Shown in pieces: positions 22,126-32,426 of a DNA stretch of 64,000 nt (positions are counted from its first letter, which is position 1; each line of letters begins with the position of its first letter). Where the stretch lies: contig JAIWND010000019.1 in assembly GCA_025330725.1 (NCBI GenBank), forward strand, positions 124,001-188,000. Reading direction: 5' to 3'. A model generated the notes under the pieces. That model was not told the origin of the DNA and ran no database searches. It saw only the letters and a program-made list of their open reading frames with translations. Source of the DNA: Chlamydoabsidia padenii. Lineage: Eukaryota > Mucoromycota > Mucoromycetes > Mucorales > Cunninghamellaceae. A program made the translations under genes and the position numbers.

Positions 22126-23472
22126 TTACAATTGAGCCTTCCATTCTTCCAACTGTTGCTTGATCTTGTCGATTTCAGCTTGGATCTGAGCAGAAGTCTG
22201 GACCCGAGCACCCTGCATGTATTGTTTCATGGCATCCAAAGTATCTTCGACATTCTTCTGAGCCATCGATTGCTTGTTGGCGAATGCAGAAGAGAACGAA
22301 TTCTTCATGTGATCAATTTGTGCTTCAGAGTAACCCAAACGACGATAAGCTTCCAAGTGTTTGTTTTGCCAATACTGATCAAAATGCTTCTTCCAGTCTT
22401 GTTCCTTTTGTTCCACCGACACCTTGACATCCTTGAGATCGGTGACCGCCTTGTCCTTGACCAATGCTTGATGATGTTGTAATCCCTTGACAGCATCGTG
22501 GGCCCGAGCCAAGGCATAAGACACCCAGTCTTCTACAGAGGCAGTGGCTGCTTCGATGGCATGATGGCAATAGTCATACAAGTGTTCCATCCATTCCTTG
22601 GATTGATCAGTCTTGGTACCAACGTAATCAGTAGCAAATACCTTGTAAGAGTTGACTTGGCTTTCCATGGTGTCCTTGATTTGTTCCATTTGCTTTTCTG
22701 TCAATTTGGCCCTCTTTTGTAGGCGATTATAGAGACGTTCATACCAGCGTTTGGAGGCGACCTTGTGGAGATTGTTGTGAGTGACAGCCTGGCGGAGTTG
22801 TTCCATCACCGATTGGAGTTGATTGTCAGTCAAGACCCGAAGTTCTTGAAGGCGATCGTGCACCGAATCCAACCATTGATCAATAGACGACTTGGCAGCT
22901 TGGGCAGTAGAGGGGGATGACGAGGAGAAGACACGTTGGAAAAAGGTGGGACGGTAGTATTGTTCAGAGAATTCAGATTGGATGTTGTTCTTGATCGCCT
23001 TCCATGAGCTTTCTGAGATGGATTTGTTCTTGGCCAGTTTACGTTGAATCTTGTCCACCCTTTGTTCCACCTTGTCACGAGTCAGTTGGCCTTGCAATTC
23101 CAATTGGCGTAAATGATATTGAAGATCCGACACCAAACCATCCATGTCATGTTGCGAGATCTCGGTTTGTTTGGCCAATTCAATTTTGATAGAGTTTGTA
23201 AAATGATCCACCTTGGCTCCAAAGTAATGCGCATTGTTCTTCGCCGTTTTTTGGTATTCTTCCAATTTTTGCTTCAAAGCTGCTTCATCCACCAGGTTAT
23301 TGTTGTAATAGTTATCAAGGTTGTACTTTTGTAAAAAGCCTTGGATTTTGTCCTTGGTCCATTCCGCCGCTTCTTGTGTTGAGGGAGCTCGGTCTGCTAC
23401 AGTAGGTCGCACCAAAAGTAAGACCAAAAAGAGTGCCACAGATGATAATAACAGCGTTTTATTCAGTTTCAT
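22126..23472 (-). CDS. Secreted/ER-lumenal helical protein, Ish1/Msc1-like
   Basis: Single exon, 448 residues. A clear signal peptide occupies about residues 1-26 (LLLSSVALFLVLLLV then cleavage near VADRA). The rest is highly charged and helical, with repeated units carrying W..D.. or W..S... cores (AAEWTKDKIQGFLQKY, SSIDQWLDSVHDRLQEL, SVEDWVSYALARAHDA). This resembles the Ish1 domain of S. pombe Ish1 and budding yeast Msc1, stress-linked proteins at the nuclear envelope/ER. No HDEL-type tail is present (ends EEWKAQL). Codon use is clean and lacks introns, which fits high expression. Confidence 0.65.
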   Translation of the reverse strand: MKLNKTLLLSSVALFLVLLLVRPTVADRAPSTQEAAEWTKDKIQGFLQKYNLDNYYNNNLVDEAALKQKLEEYQKTAKNNAHYFGAKVDHFTNSIKIELAKQTEISQHDMDGLVSDLQYHLRQLELQGQLTRDKVEQRVDKIQRKLAKNKSISESSWKAIKNNIQSEFSEQYYRPTFFQRVFSSSSPSTAQAAKSSIDQWLDSVHDRLQELRVLTDNQLQSVMEQLRQAVTHNNLHKVASKRWYERLYNRLQKRAKLTEKQMEQIKDTMESQVNSYKVFATDYVGTKTDQSKEWMEHLYDYCHHAIEAATASVEDWVSYALARAHDAVKGLQHHQALVKDKAVTDLKDVKVSVEQKEQDWKKHFDQYWQNKHLEAYRRLGYSEAQIDHMKNSFSSAFANKQSMAQKNVEDTLDAMKQYMQGARVQTSAQIQAEIDKIKQQLEEWKAQL

Positions 23473-24107
23473 AATGATATTGGGGTTAAGAAAAGAAGAA
23501 GAGTTGGAAAGAAAAAATGAAAAATACTTTTAGCGGATTTTCATATATTTTATGCTTCGTGGGTATTTTTCAAACTCAGATGTGATGGGTTTGAGTTCAA
23601 CTATGATTCCATAGATTACTTTACTTGGCTAGATGATTTCATGATTGCTCTTTTTTTTTTTTTTTTTTTTTTACTTGGTGCATGAAACCTAGACTTCTTT
23701 TGGGGGGAAAGGGGGAAAACTGGACTATGTATGATACCTTTCATACGAAAACGCAGGTCTATAAAGATCGCCACCCAAGGTTCATCTGATGTTTCTTTTG
23801 GAAGAACGTAATTAGCATTTTTATATGATCTAATTTGTTTGCACTGTTCCGGACTCTTACATATAATATTATATCACTTTTACCCATAAGAGAGTGATCA
23901 CTCCACTGTTTACGTACGTACACTTGGGTACCATTGATTTTAAAGTCCCGAAAGATCGCCCCACTGCAAAAATTAAATCAAAAGTCTCGATTTCATTCGA
24001 TCGTTTTCTTCCGCTTTCTATCACTTTATTTTTTTTTAATCCTTCAATCATTGTATACCCCTTTAAACCTCATTCATACCTCTTCCCCGCCTTATTACCT
24101 CATTCTT

Positions 24108-24115
24108 TGACGTCA
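24108..24115. promoter_or_regulatory. Palindromic CRE/ATF site TGACGTCA
   Basis: A perfect bZIP (CREB/ATF) half-site palindrome in non-coding DNA, 135 bases before the small ORF at 24250. The core is seen directly; binding is inferred. Confidence 0.5.
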
Positions 24116-24249
24116 TGTTGAAAGAAACGACGTTGGATGTTTAATACCGGGTTTTTCAAACAAGAACAAATATCTCTTTGTTTTGCGACGAAAAAGGTGA
24201 CCTTGATATCAAATAACTAACTAGCTCGACTCTCTTGGTGATATTTATA

Positions 24250-24393
24250 ATGGTACCTTCTACTTTGACTAATAGCAAGCATCCTTGGTTTGGTCTTTTA
24301 CCTATTTACACACACTCGGTAAGCATCATTGTTGGGTTTATTGGTTTGTGTCTATAGGTTTACTTGACTGGTGTGCTTGACGAACTTGAGTAA
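24250..24393 (+). CDS. Possible 34-residue spliced micro-protein
   Basis: ATG at 24250 opens 23 codons to a GTAAGC donor at 24319; an acceptor TATAG ends at 24357 and a second exon runs 12 codons to TAA. The intron would be 39 nt, shorter than others here and without a clear CTAAC branch site. A CRE site upstream and AATAAAG about 90 bases downstream give a plausible transcription unit. No family recognised. The alternative is a non-coding RNA or chance. Confidence 0.22.
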
Positions 24394-24965
24394 ATGTTAT
24401 GTAGATTGATTAGGTATTTTAGATTTTCCCCACCTCCATTCATTTAGCTATAGCGTCCCCTTGTAGTTGTATCTCTCTATTTTAATAAAGAAACCATATT
24501 TTGACTTGTGTGTCCGATGGCGGTATTTGAAATATATCTCAATTAGGAACATGTTCCGCTTGATGGCATGAATAATAAACCATTATTTAATTTAATACGT
24601 GCAAGTGAAATGGGTTATAGGTGTATAGATTCAATGGACATTATTAGGAATCTTATAGAGGCATTATTCTTCAAGGAAAGCAGGACATTCCTATTTAGTT
24701 ACATACATGGATATATATCATCAAAAGCATGATCACATACATATAATAAGAGTAAATCAACTTTTTTTTATTTTATTTCAAATAATGATAAAAATAATAA
24801 CACAATAGTATATATATAGATAGACGGTATAAAAATAAGTACTATAGTAACAATGGAGGGCAGACGGAAAAGTCCGAGTATAAACAGAGGGTAAAAAGAT
24901 AATGTATACAGTATATAAAAAAAAAAAGAGAGAGGGGGAAGTGATTATCATAAGACTAGTATAAT

Positions 24966-26913
24966 TTATTCCACCACAATTGTTAGTTTACCACGTTGAA
25001 TGGCAAGAATAAAAGCCTCTTCCATATCGAGTTCGGTTTCTAGTGACAGATAAGTGTCATTCGAATAGTGTGTATCATCCTTGTATTTCATTTTCCCCGG
25101 TACTTGTCCCAATCGATCCTTGACTCTGAGCACCAGTTCTTGTAAAGTACAGTCGGCAGGTATTTTCACAGCAAAGATGTCATCCTTATGCACGATCTTG
25201 ATCTTGACTTTTCCAACTCCACCGTTATAGTAAGTGTCCATACCTTTGTTACCGGTCGGTTCACCAGTATCTGACTTGATCACCCTACTGCCTTTCTTTG
25301 GTGCATAGTCAGTTTCCACATCGTTTTGATCCAGTCCAAAGAGATCGTATTGTATTAGATCGCATGTCGAGAGATAGTCGGGTAAAGATAACAAGGTTTT
25401 ACAGTAATGATCCAAGTCTTCACGCCGTTGTTCTAAATCAAATATTCATCAGTTCCAAACATTTTCCTTTTCTTTTTGTTTTTTATTACCTGTAATGAGA
25501 TCATTCACATAATCCAAAGGACCAGGCATAAATGGTAGTATCCTTTCCTTGTCCCCCTTTCCAGCTTCTTCTGGGTACTCTTGCAGTAGTCGAATATGGA
25601 ATTGATAAAAGCCTATATTGTAAGAGGACAAGTATGGTTAGTTTGTGTGCATAACTTTGCTCCTTTTCCTTTTTCACTTACGCTCATAAGTCCTGTATAA
25701 GATCCGATGTTTCCCATTATTGGCGGTAGCATATAAAACAAACCAGTATTGATCACCTTCCATTATAAAAGAGTTGACTGTAATATCCACCACTATCGTT
25801 CGATCCAGGCTATCAGCAAGAGTTGGTTGAGCGACTTTAGCAGATGAATTCTTGACCACCACGAATTCACTATTCCGGCGTGGTGATATGTGGTTGACAG
25901 ATTCAGAAGATAGGCGAGATGATGATGTTGGATGAATGACTTGTTGTTGTTCGAGTCGTTGAGTAGAAGAGTGTCGTAGGTGATGTTGATCGGATAAACA
26001 TTTTGACATGGATGTCGATGACCTTTTAGCAGTACCAAGGTTACTGGAGACAAGTAGAATACTTGATGTTTCATAGATTTGTGTTTGTTGTTTCCATTCG
26101 TCCAAGTTAGGAATACTAATGGAAGTAGATATACCAGGTGAAGATACTGTAGATCGTGTGATGGTTGATGATGAAATAGGGTGATTGGTGATAACATCAT
26201 AAAGTTGTACATAGGATACAGGGATCAATCCAGGTCCACCAAGTCGTCCAATAGGTTTCGCCACATACCATTCTTTGTTTGATTGAGCAATCACTATAAT
26301 CGCTTCATCCGCTTTGCAATCCAGTTCATCAAGTCGTTCCGCTACAAAGTCATACAAGACTCTACCATAGTATTGCTGTTGTTTAAGTGAAGATCGTTTA
26401 CTGGCATCACCTATAGATAGTATTAACGTACATGTATGCATTTATGTGCAGAAGTAAATAAAAATATAAAGTTAGTTGATAGAAGCAGTCTTGTAAAGGG
26501 TATTTCTGAGCCTTACCTAGTTTTTCAATAATTTGGTGACCCAAAGGCAAAGTGGGTTGAATAACATTCATCGTCCTAGTATTCTTGTCGACCACTTGAA
26601 AGTAAGAGACAGGGACCAGACCTTGAAGATTAGTGAGAGGATTGTTGACAGCATACCAATGATGATCGTTTTCCCTTCCTACTACATGGAAAAAGTCGCC
26701 TTTTTCAAAAGAGAGCTCGTGTTGAGATTGAGCAGTATAAGACAAGTTGGCCTTGATGATCTTTTTTGGAAGTAGACCATAGTCCATGGATGTTGAAGAT
26801 GATGAGTGTGGTTTGGATTTGACATAGGATGTTCGATGGCTTGAGACAGGATGGATCATATGAGGAGTATTCGAAGACTTACGTCTATCTTTCAAAGAGA
26901 ACATGCCAGTCAT
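24966..26913 (-). CDS. BEM1: Polarity scaffold Bem1/Scd2 (SH3-SH3-PX-PB1)
   Basis: Four exons (26913-26517, 26410-25682, 25612-25490, 25432-24966), 571 residues. Domains in order: SH3-1 (IKANLSYTAQSQHELSFEKG, ending LVPVSYFQV), SH3-2 (GRVLYDFVAERLDELD, ending GLIPVSYVQL), a PX domain (VVDITVNSFIMEGDQYWFVL to the exon with RERILPFMPGPL-like text), and a C-terminal PB1 domain (KVKIKIVHKDDIFAVKIP, acidic-loop type region DTYLSLETELDMEEAF). This architecture is diagnostic for Bem1/Scd2, which links Cdc42, its GEF Cdc24 and PAK at sites of polarised growth. Confidence 0.93.
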
Positions 26914-28214
26914 GTAAATGTGATGCGGTACAAAAAGATAAAGAAGAAGGGATTAAAATGAAAATGGTAGGTAGGACCTTTGTTTTTATTTTTTTTAATT
27001 CCCGCGCGCGAACAATAGAAAATCACACTTAATAGCGGGTTTTGAATTCCAAAAAAAGTTGATTTGGAGCTACTATTAAGAAGATGGTGATACCTAAATG
27101 ATGGAACCCGATTTTGTAGTGTATGTGCATTGATGATGATGGATTCACGTAATCCACTTTTTTACATTTCCGCCATGCGAAGAAGAAGAAAAAAAAAAAG
27201 GAGTGCAAGTGACCCGAGTTGACAGTTAAAACGCACCTTTTCCCTTTATACTTTTTACATCATGGCAGATCAATTAGTATTCAGTTATGTAGAATGAGTT
27301 TCTGGAGGTCCGGATAGCATAGTTTGCAGGAGAGCAAAAAGTATAGAAAACACAGAATCTTGCATGAATTGCGGGATTCGAAAAAGTAAGGGGACCAATG
27401 TTTGCCTGTTAATACGTAAATGTGATATTATATACCTTTGTAGATACTTGTAAACGTGTTGTTGTTGTTGTTGTTGTTTAGACTTTGGTCACCTTGATTA
27501 CATCTCTCTCTCTCTCTCGCTTTCTTTTCTTTCCATGGATTTCCAAATTCAGATCAAGTGTCAAAGAGCATGACAGTTAAGAGACTTTCGTGTGACTTGA
27601 TACATTGGACCTTTCTTCATATTGCATACGGCGGGAATTCAATTATCTTTTTTCTGTGTACCCAAAAGTAAGGGGTAATGGTTTCAACTTTTTTTTTTTT
27701 TTTTTGTTGCCGGCTTGATAGTAATCATTATAGTAGATCATATACAACAAATAAAAGTGGTAATAATTTTATTCCATTAACAATAGGATCGTATTGTCAA
27801 ACGAAGGGCAATCACTTTGTTGGAAAAAAAAAAAATCACATGAGAGTGTTTCCAACGATCGGGGGTTTAATTTGAAAAAGGAAGAAAAGAGGGGATACTG
27901 TTTTTTATTTTTCTCTCTCTTCTCTCTTTCTCATTTCCACTCTACTCTACTTTAATTCAACCCTCACAATCATTAAAAGCATTTGTTTTGACCTGTACTT
28001 AAATCAAACATACTCTTACTGCCTGTCTTTTATTGGTTATAGAATCAATCCATTGTTGAAGGTAGAGAATAATTTTTAAAGGGACAGTGGATAGTTGGAA
28101 TGGTGATAACTAACTAACCTTACTTTATTGATATCATAATTATTATTGCACATGGTCAATACTAGGATACACTATCACTTTTAAAATAACATAACACAAC
28201 TACTCTCGCTCATA
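26914..28214. other. Divergent promoter region, BEM1 / septin-like gene
   Basis: No gene seen. Promoter-type words occur at 27034-27048 (AGCGGGTTTTGAATT), 27371-27385 (GCGGGATTCGAAAAA, directly preceded by TGCATGAAT) and 27630-27644 (GGCGGGAATTCAATT). A TTG microsatellite lies near 27461 and a poly-T run near 27689. Confidence 0.55.
27361..27385 (+). promoter_or_regulatory. Adjacent TGCATGAAT and GCGGGATTCGAAA words
   Basis: TGCATGAATT (27361-27370) abuts GCGGGATTCGAAAAA (27371-27385). This is the tightest co-occurrence of the two recurrent words in the window. Confidence 0.45.
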
Positions 28215-30419
28215 ATGTCAATACACTTCACTGATTCATCGACACTAGGTAAGAAAAAAGAATCTATTTCAAAACAACCCCTTTTTAACTGTGCCAACTG
28301 GAACACTAATACTAACCACCCTCTATTTTTGACAGATGCCAAATCAACACCTTCATCATCTGCACGGCAACACACCAATGATCGATCGGGAGGAACATCA
28401 ACTCTATTCACCGGGTGTGCCTCGTGCGACTCTGCTGCCCTGACCTCATCACCATACCCTCGGCTGCTCAACAAGACTGCGGTACAAACCAAATTGACAA
28501 GTCATCAAACTAGAAACAATAACAGCTCTACTGATCTGGCGGACGAGTCCTCCAACAGGGATCATGATAGCGATGAAGGATCATTCAAAAAGGTGTTATC
28601 ATATTTACAGAAAAACAACAACGATTGGGCACAGCATATGGATACAGTAGAACAACTTGAAGATATTACTTTTTTACGAGTCATGTACTTGGGTGTCACT
28701 ACAGTTGAAGAAAGACGTCTCGTATTGAAAAAACTCTCAGATGGGTTGTCAAGATCTTTACACTTGTATGGATCAGCAGCAATGGATGGCAACAATAGTC
28801 GACACACTACTCCTTTGACGTTTGAGTTTCATGAACGCAAACATCATCTTCTTCCATTACGTTTATTCTCGACTGACGACGACGACGACGATGATCCTAC
28901 AGCCATCTTTGAAGACAATGGTGTCTATATCGTGGAAGCGGATTTTACAACAGACAACTACCATCGACAAGATACTGATTTAATAGCTAGTTACATCTAT
29001 CATCACAGCCAACGACAACACTCGATATCGACATTACAGCTCATTCTCAATCGACCGAATTTGGATCAACGACTTGGCAGCTCTCTTTATCCCCATGGTG
29101 ATGGTATTGATCTCTGTGTTTATTTTTATCACGATTCCCAATCAGTGGTCAATGTCAGCAATGATCTGGATCTCCTATGGAAAATCAGCGCTCTGCAAAT
29201 TCCCATCCTGCCTCTCTTGTCCATGTCGAAACAACAAATGTCATCACCACGCGGGATACATACAACAAGTGACAGCGATGAATCCACTCGGCATATCCAA
29301 CAACGAAGGAATGACTTGGCCCAGCTGTTATCACTTTGGAGGATCAAGACGATGGATTTTGCCAATCTGGATATGCTCGATCAACCTTCTTTCCAACGCA
29401 CAAAACCACGACAAGAATTGACACCGCAAGATATGCAAATTGAACAACGTTTGGGTGCTCTTTGGGCGGCTTCTAGTATTGTACCACCAATGCCGTATCA
29501 TGTACTCACACTCTTCCAATTCCTGGCCATTGACAAGTGGGCAGTTTCCAAATTACTCGGCACAATCAAGCTCCAGACTCGACATCACTGGCATAACGAG
29601 AATGATGACGCACCAACAGCAGGTAGTTATCATCATTCAACATCATGGACATCATCAACACACACATCTGGTTACACCAAGACCTTCAAGCGGGAACAAG
29701 GAACTGGCAACTATTCACCAAAACATCTACTGTTATTCATCGACGTAAAGCGGAGGCTATTGTCATTACCATATTTGATGCCGGGTATCGCGTCACTTGC
29801 TAATTCACAACAAGTCACCATCACGCTTCGTCTCAAGCAACTCTATGTACTGCCTTTTCTTTTTGTATTACTAGTATATGCACTATGGATGGTAGTGGCC
29901 AATCATCAACTACAACAATCACACACCCCATCCTCCTGGCACGCTTCTCTTGTCATTGTCTCTTATCAAACGGGCCAATCAGTAGATCTTATGTTAAATG
30001 TCTATGATGATCAAGGTCAACCACGATGGACACCGGAAATACCGCAGATTGAAACCAACATACAATGGATGTCACCAAGTACCACCAACAAAACACCCAT
30101 CACTGTGGGACCTTTACCCAACAAGACCCGATCATTGGATGGCCAATACTTTTATTCAATAGCACTACCACCATGCTCATTATTGAATGATAATGAAACT
30201 TATATTGCAAAAGTCAAACCATCAATGGTGTTTCCCACAATACGAAAACATTTTATTCAGGGCAGCCCACTACATATCTCAAGGCACATCTTATGCGATA
30301 CTCAACAACAACAACCTATCATTGTAGAAGCTTGGCGTCACTTTATGCAATATAGTGGATTTTATCTAATCAACAGTATCAAGATCATACAAATGGTATT
30401 TACCGAAGGACAAGAATAG
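28215..30419 (+). CDS. Septin-like protein lacking a P-loop, with one membrane segment
   Basis: Open frame of 734 codons, but a consensus intron (28249-28335, donor GTAAGA, branch TACTAAC, acceptor TTTTTGACAG) of 87 nt lies in frame, so the mature protein may have 705 residues. Around residues 150-340 the layout follows a septin G domain: a beta strand and helix where the P-loop should be (VMYLGVTTVEERR, no GxxxxGKS), then LNRPNLDQRL, DLCVYFYH and a strand LQIPILPLLSMSKQ resembling the septin segment before the G4 motif. A hydrophobic segment (LYVLPFLFVLLVYALWMVV) lies near residue 545, and the tail after it has N-glycosylation sequons (NKT, NET). GTP binding looks lost. Role unknown; septin relation is inferred by eye. 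Confidence 0.5.
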   Translation: MSIHFTDSSTLGKKKESISKQPLFNCANWNTNTNHPLFLTDAKSTPSSSARQHTNDRSGGTSTLFTGCASCDSAALTSSPYPRLLNKTAVQTKLTSHQTRNNNSSTDLADESSNRDHDSDEGSFKKVLSYLQKNNNDWAQHMDTVEQLEDITFLRVMYLGVTTVEERRLVLKKLSDGLSRSLHLYGSAAMDGNNSRHTTPLTFEFHERKHHLLPLRLFSTDDDDDDDPTAIFEDNGVYIVEADFTTDNYHRQDTDLIASYIYHHSQRQHSISTLQLILNRPNLDQRLGSSLYPHGDGIDLCVYFYHDSQSVVNVSNDLDLLWKISALQIPILPLLSMSKQQMSSPRGIHTTSDSDESTRHIQQRRNDLAQLLSLWRIKTMDFANLDMLDQPSFQRTKPRQELTPQDMQIEQRLGALWAASSIVPPMPYHVLTLFQFLAIDKWAVSKLLGTIKLQTRHHWHNENDDAPTAGSYHHSTSWTSSTHTSGYTKTFKREQGTGNYSPKHLLLFIDVKRRLLSLPYLMPGIASLANSQQVTITLRLKQLYVLPFLFVLLVYALWMVVANHQLQQSHTPSSWHASLVIVSYQTGQSVDLMLNVYDDQGQPRWTPEIPQIETNIQWMSPSTTNKTPITVGPLPNKTRSLDGQYFYSIALPPCSLLNDNETYIAKVKPSMVFPTIRKHFIQGSPLHISRHILCDTQQQQPIIVEAWRHFMQYSGFYLINSIKIIQMVFTEGQE

Positions 30420-30623
30420 ATATAGATTCAGTATAAATTTGTTAAATAGTGTGTAGCATTGCATTCCCACCCCTACATTGTCTATAATTGGCTTATGACC
30501 AAATCCATCATTTGTTTGTATATATAATACACATCATAATAAAAAAACTTTATTATAGGTCTAAAACTATAGTATAATATATAAACTAAAAAAAAAAAAA
30601 AAAAAAAAAAGTGTTGGGGAAGA

Positions 30624-31974
30624 CTATAATTTAACCACAGAATCGAGAGGAGCGCCTTTGTAAAGAATTCGATAGACAGTATCAAAGAGAGGAAACTCTT
30701 TTGTCATGCCGCGGGCGCTTAAAAATTGATGGACTTCGACTAAAAAAAAAAGAAAGAGTGTGTGTGTGTGTGTTAGAAAGATGATGATCCCTGTACTACT
30801 ATTTTTAGTTTTATTTGGTTCTTACCAGCCGTCAAAGACCCTTGTAATTTTTGACCATTCAACAATTCCTTTTCCAAAACATCAATAGGTTTACCAGTTC
30901 TTGCAAATGCTTCTGCCACCTTTCGATTCCGTCCACCAGAGCAAGTGGTGATCAGGTCAGCCACACCACAAGATTCAAAGAATGTCGTATCTTCCACACC
31001 ACCAAAGAATGTCTGACCGAATTTCCGCATTTCCATTAATCCCAATCGAATCAAAGCTGCCTTTGTATTAGACCCATAACTAGATATATATATATATATA
31101 TAAAGAAAAAGTTAATTGTGTTTCAATAAAAGACAGAGAAACTTACTCTAATCCATCAGAGATCCCGGCTGCCATGGCTACGACATTCTTGAGTGCCCCG
31201 CACAATTCTACCCCAACATAGTCCCGAATCACATTGATCCGAAAGTAAGGTGTATCAAACAGATGATAAAACAGTTGACCTGCAGTTTCAGATCGACTTC
31301 CAATCGTACTTTCACAAAAATGTTCCCGAGCAACTTCATCTGCAATATTAGCTATAGTGATAATAAAAATAATAAAAGAGAGTTAAATCCGCTTGTTCTT
31401 TTTTTTATTATATATACTGTAAGCGTGTGTTTACCTCCAGACAATGCAGCCACTTGATCAATATGTAAACGTCGTCCAATTTCTTCAGAAAACAAGGTGA
31501 TTCGTTCCGGTTTGATTTCCAATCCTTTCACCAAAGAGATAGCCTTGACATTGGGTTGAATCTTGCCCACCAAATCATCACATACCCCACGCACAAATTG
31601 ATGAGGAAGGACAAACACCAGGACAGTACAATCTTGACATGCCTTGACCAAGTCAGGTTCGGCATGAATGGCAGGAGGAAGTCGAATGCCAGGAAGGTAC
31701 TTTGGATTTTCTCGAGTGGTGTTGATCACCTGGGTTAACGGTTGGCCTTGATACGTTTCTTCAAACACCCATTGATTCACTTTAGGTTCAAATAGATTTG
31801 TGTGCTTTTCGACATTTTCACCAATTATTTTTGCAACAGAAGTACCCCAATCTATAGTAAAAGAGAGAAAAAGAGAGAGAGAGAGAGTATGAGTAAAGTG
31901 GAATAGTGAAGTGAGGGAGAGGATTACTTACTGCCAGAGCCAATGATACACACACGTTCTTTTTGTACGGTCAT
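30624..31974 (-). CDS. GPD1: Glycerol-3-phosphate dehydrogenase (NAD+), cytosolic type
   Basis: Five or more exons from ATG 31974 (exon 1, 31974-31932) to TAG 30624-30626. The Rossmann motif GSGNWGTSVAK is formed across the first splice. Further family segments: [41 protein letters not shown] with its catalytic Lys, and [19 protein letters not shown]. The enzyme reduces dihydroxyacetone phosphate to glycerol 3-phosphate, feeding glycerol and phospholipid synthesis. It is divergently arranged with the phospholipid enzyme at 32427, which uses the downstream lipid pathway; shared control is possible but unproven. Confidence 0.93.
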
Positions 31975-32426
31975 GGTGGTAGATGTAGTAAAAGTACAAG
32001 ACAAGGTGGAAGAGAATGAGCGTCGAGAGTTAAAAGAGATGGAGCGAAAAGCAAATAAAGAGACCTGACCATATTTATACATTTTACAAAAAAAAAAAAA
32101 AGAGGAGAGACAAAAAGAATGGAATAGAGCATATTCTTATTCCTTTGTGTCCCCCAGTGCGGCGTTTTAAATCAATATACCCACCAAAAGTGATCAGAAC
32201 CATTGGATGTCTTTATATAAAGTTTTATTGTAACCCATTTGATCGTTCCCTATGGAGTACTTGAAATGAGTGCACCTTTATTTTTGATTTTATATTCAAA
32301 GTCATGCTTGATTGTTTATGGACTGATGGAAGAGTGGGGGAATAGTTCAAATCCCGCTCGATGCTCTTCAATTCCCACTCTTTTGATTTTTTTCCCTTCC
32401 GTCATTTTTTCTTCTTCTTCTTCCTC
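31975..32426. other. Divergent promoter, GPD1 / phosphotransferase
   Basis: 450 bases between divergent starts. Promoter words are found at 32159-32171 (GCGGCGTTTTAAA) and, inverted, at 32345-32357 (GTTCAAATCCCGC), each on the side of one gene. T/C-rich leader before 32427. Confidence 0.55.

Larger units (their letters stand above)
23473..24965. other. Intergenic region, 1.5 kb
   Basis: Promoter of the Ish1-like gene on the left and the 3' flank of BEM1 on the right. A perfect CRE octamer lies at 24108-24115 and a possible very small spliced gene at 24250-24393. AATAAAG occurs at about 24484. Confidence 0.5.

Noticed and set aside
32345..32357. GTTCAAATCCCGC resembles a tRNA T-arm (B box)
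   Set aside because: No matching A box, acceptor stem or cloverleaf upstream, and the same word recurs before many genes as the promoter motif.
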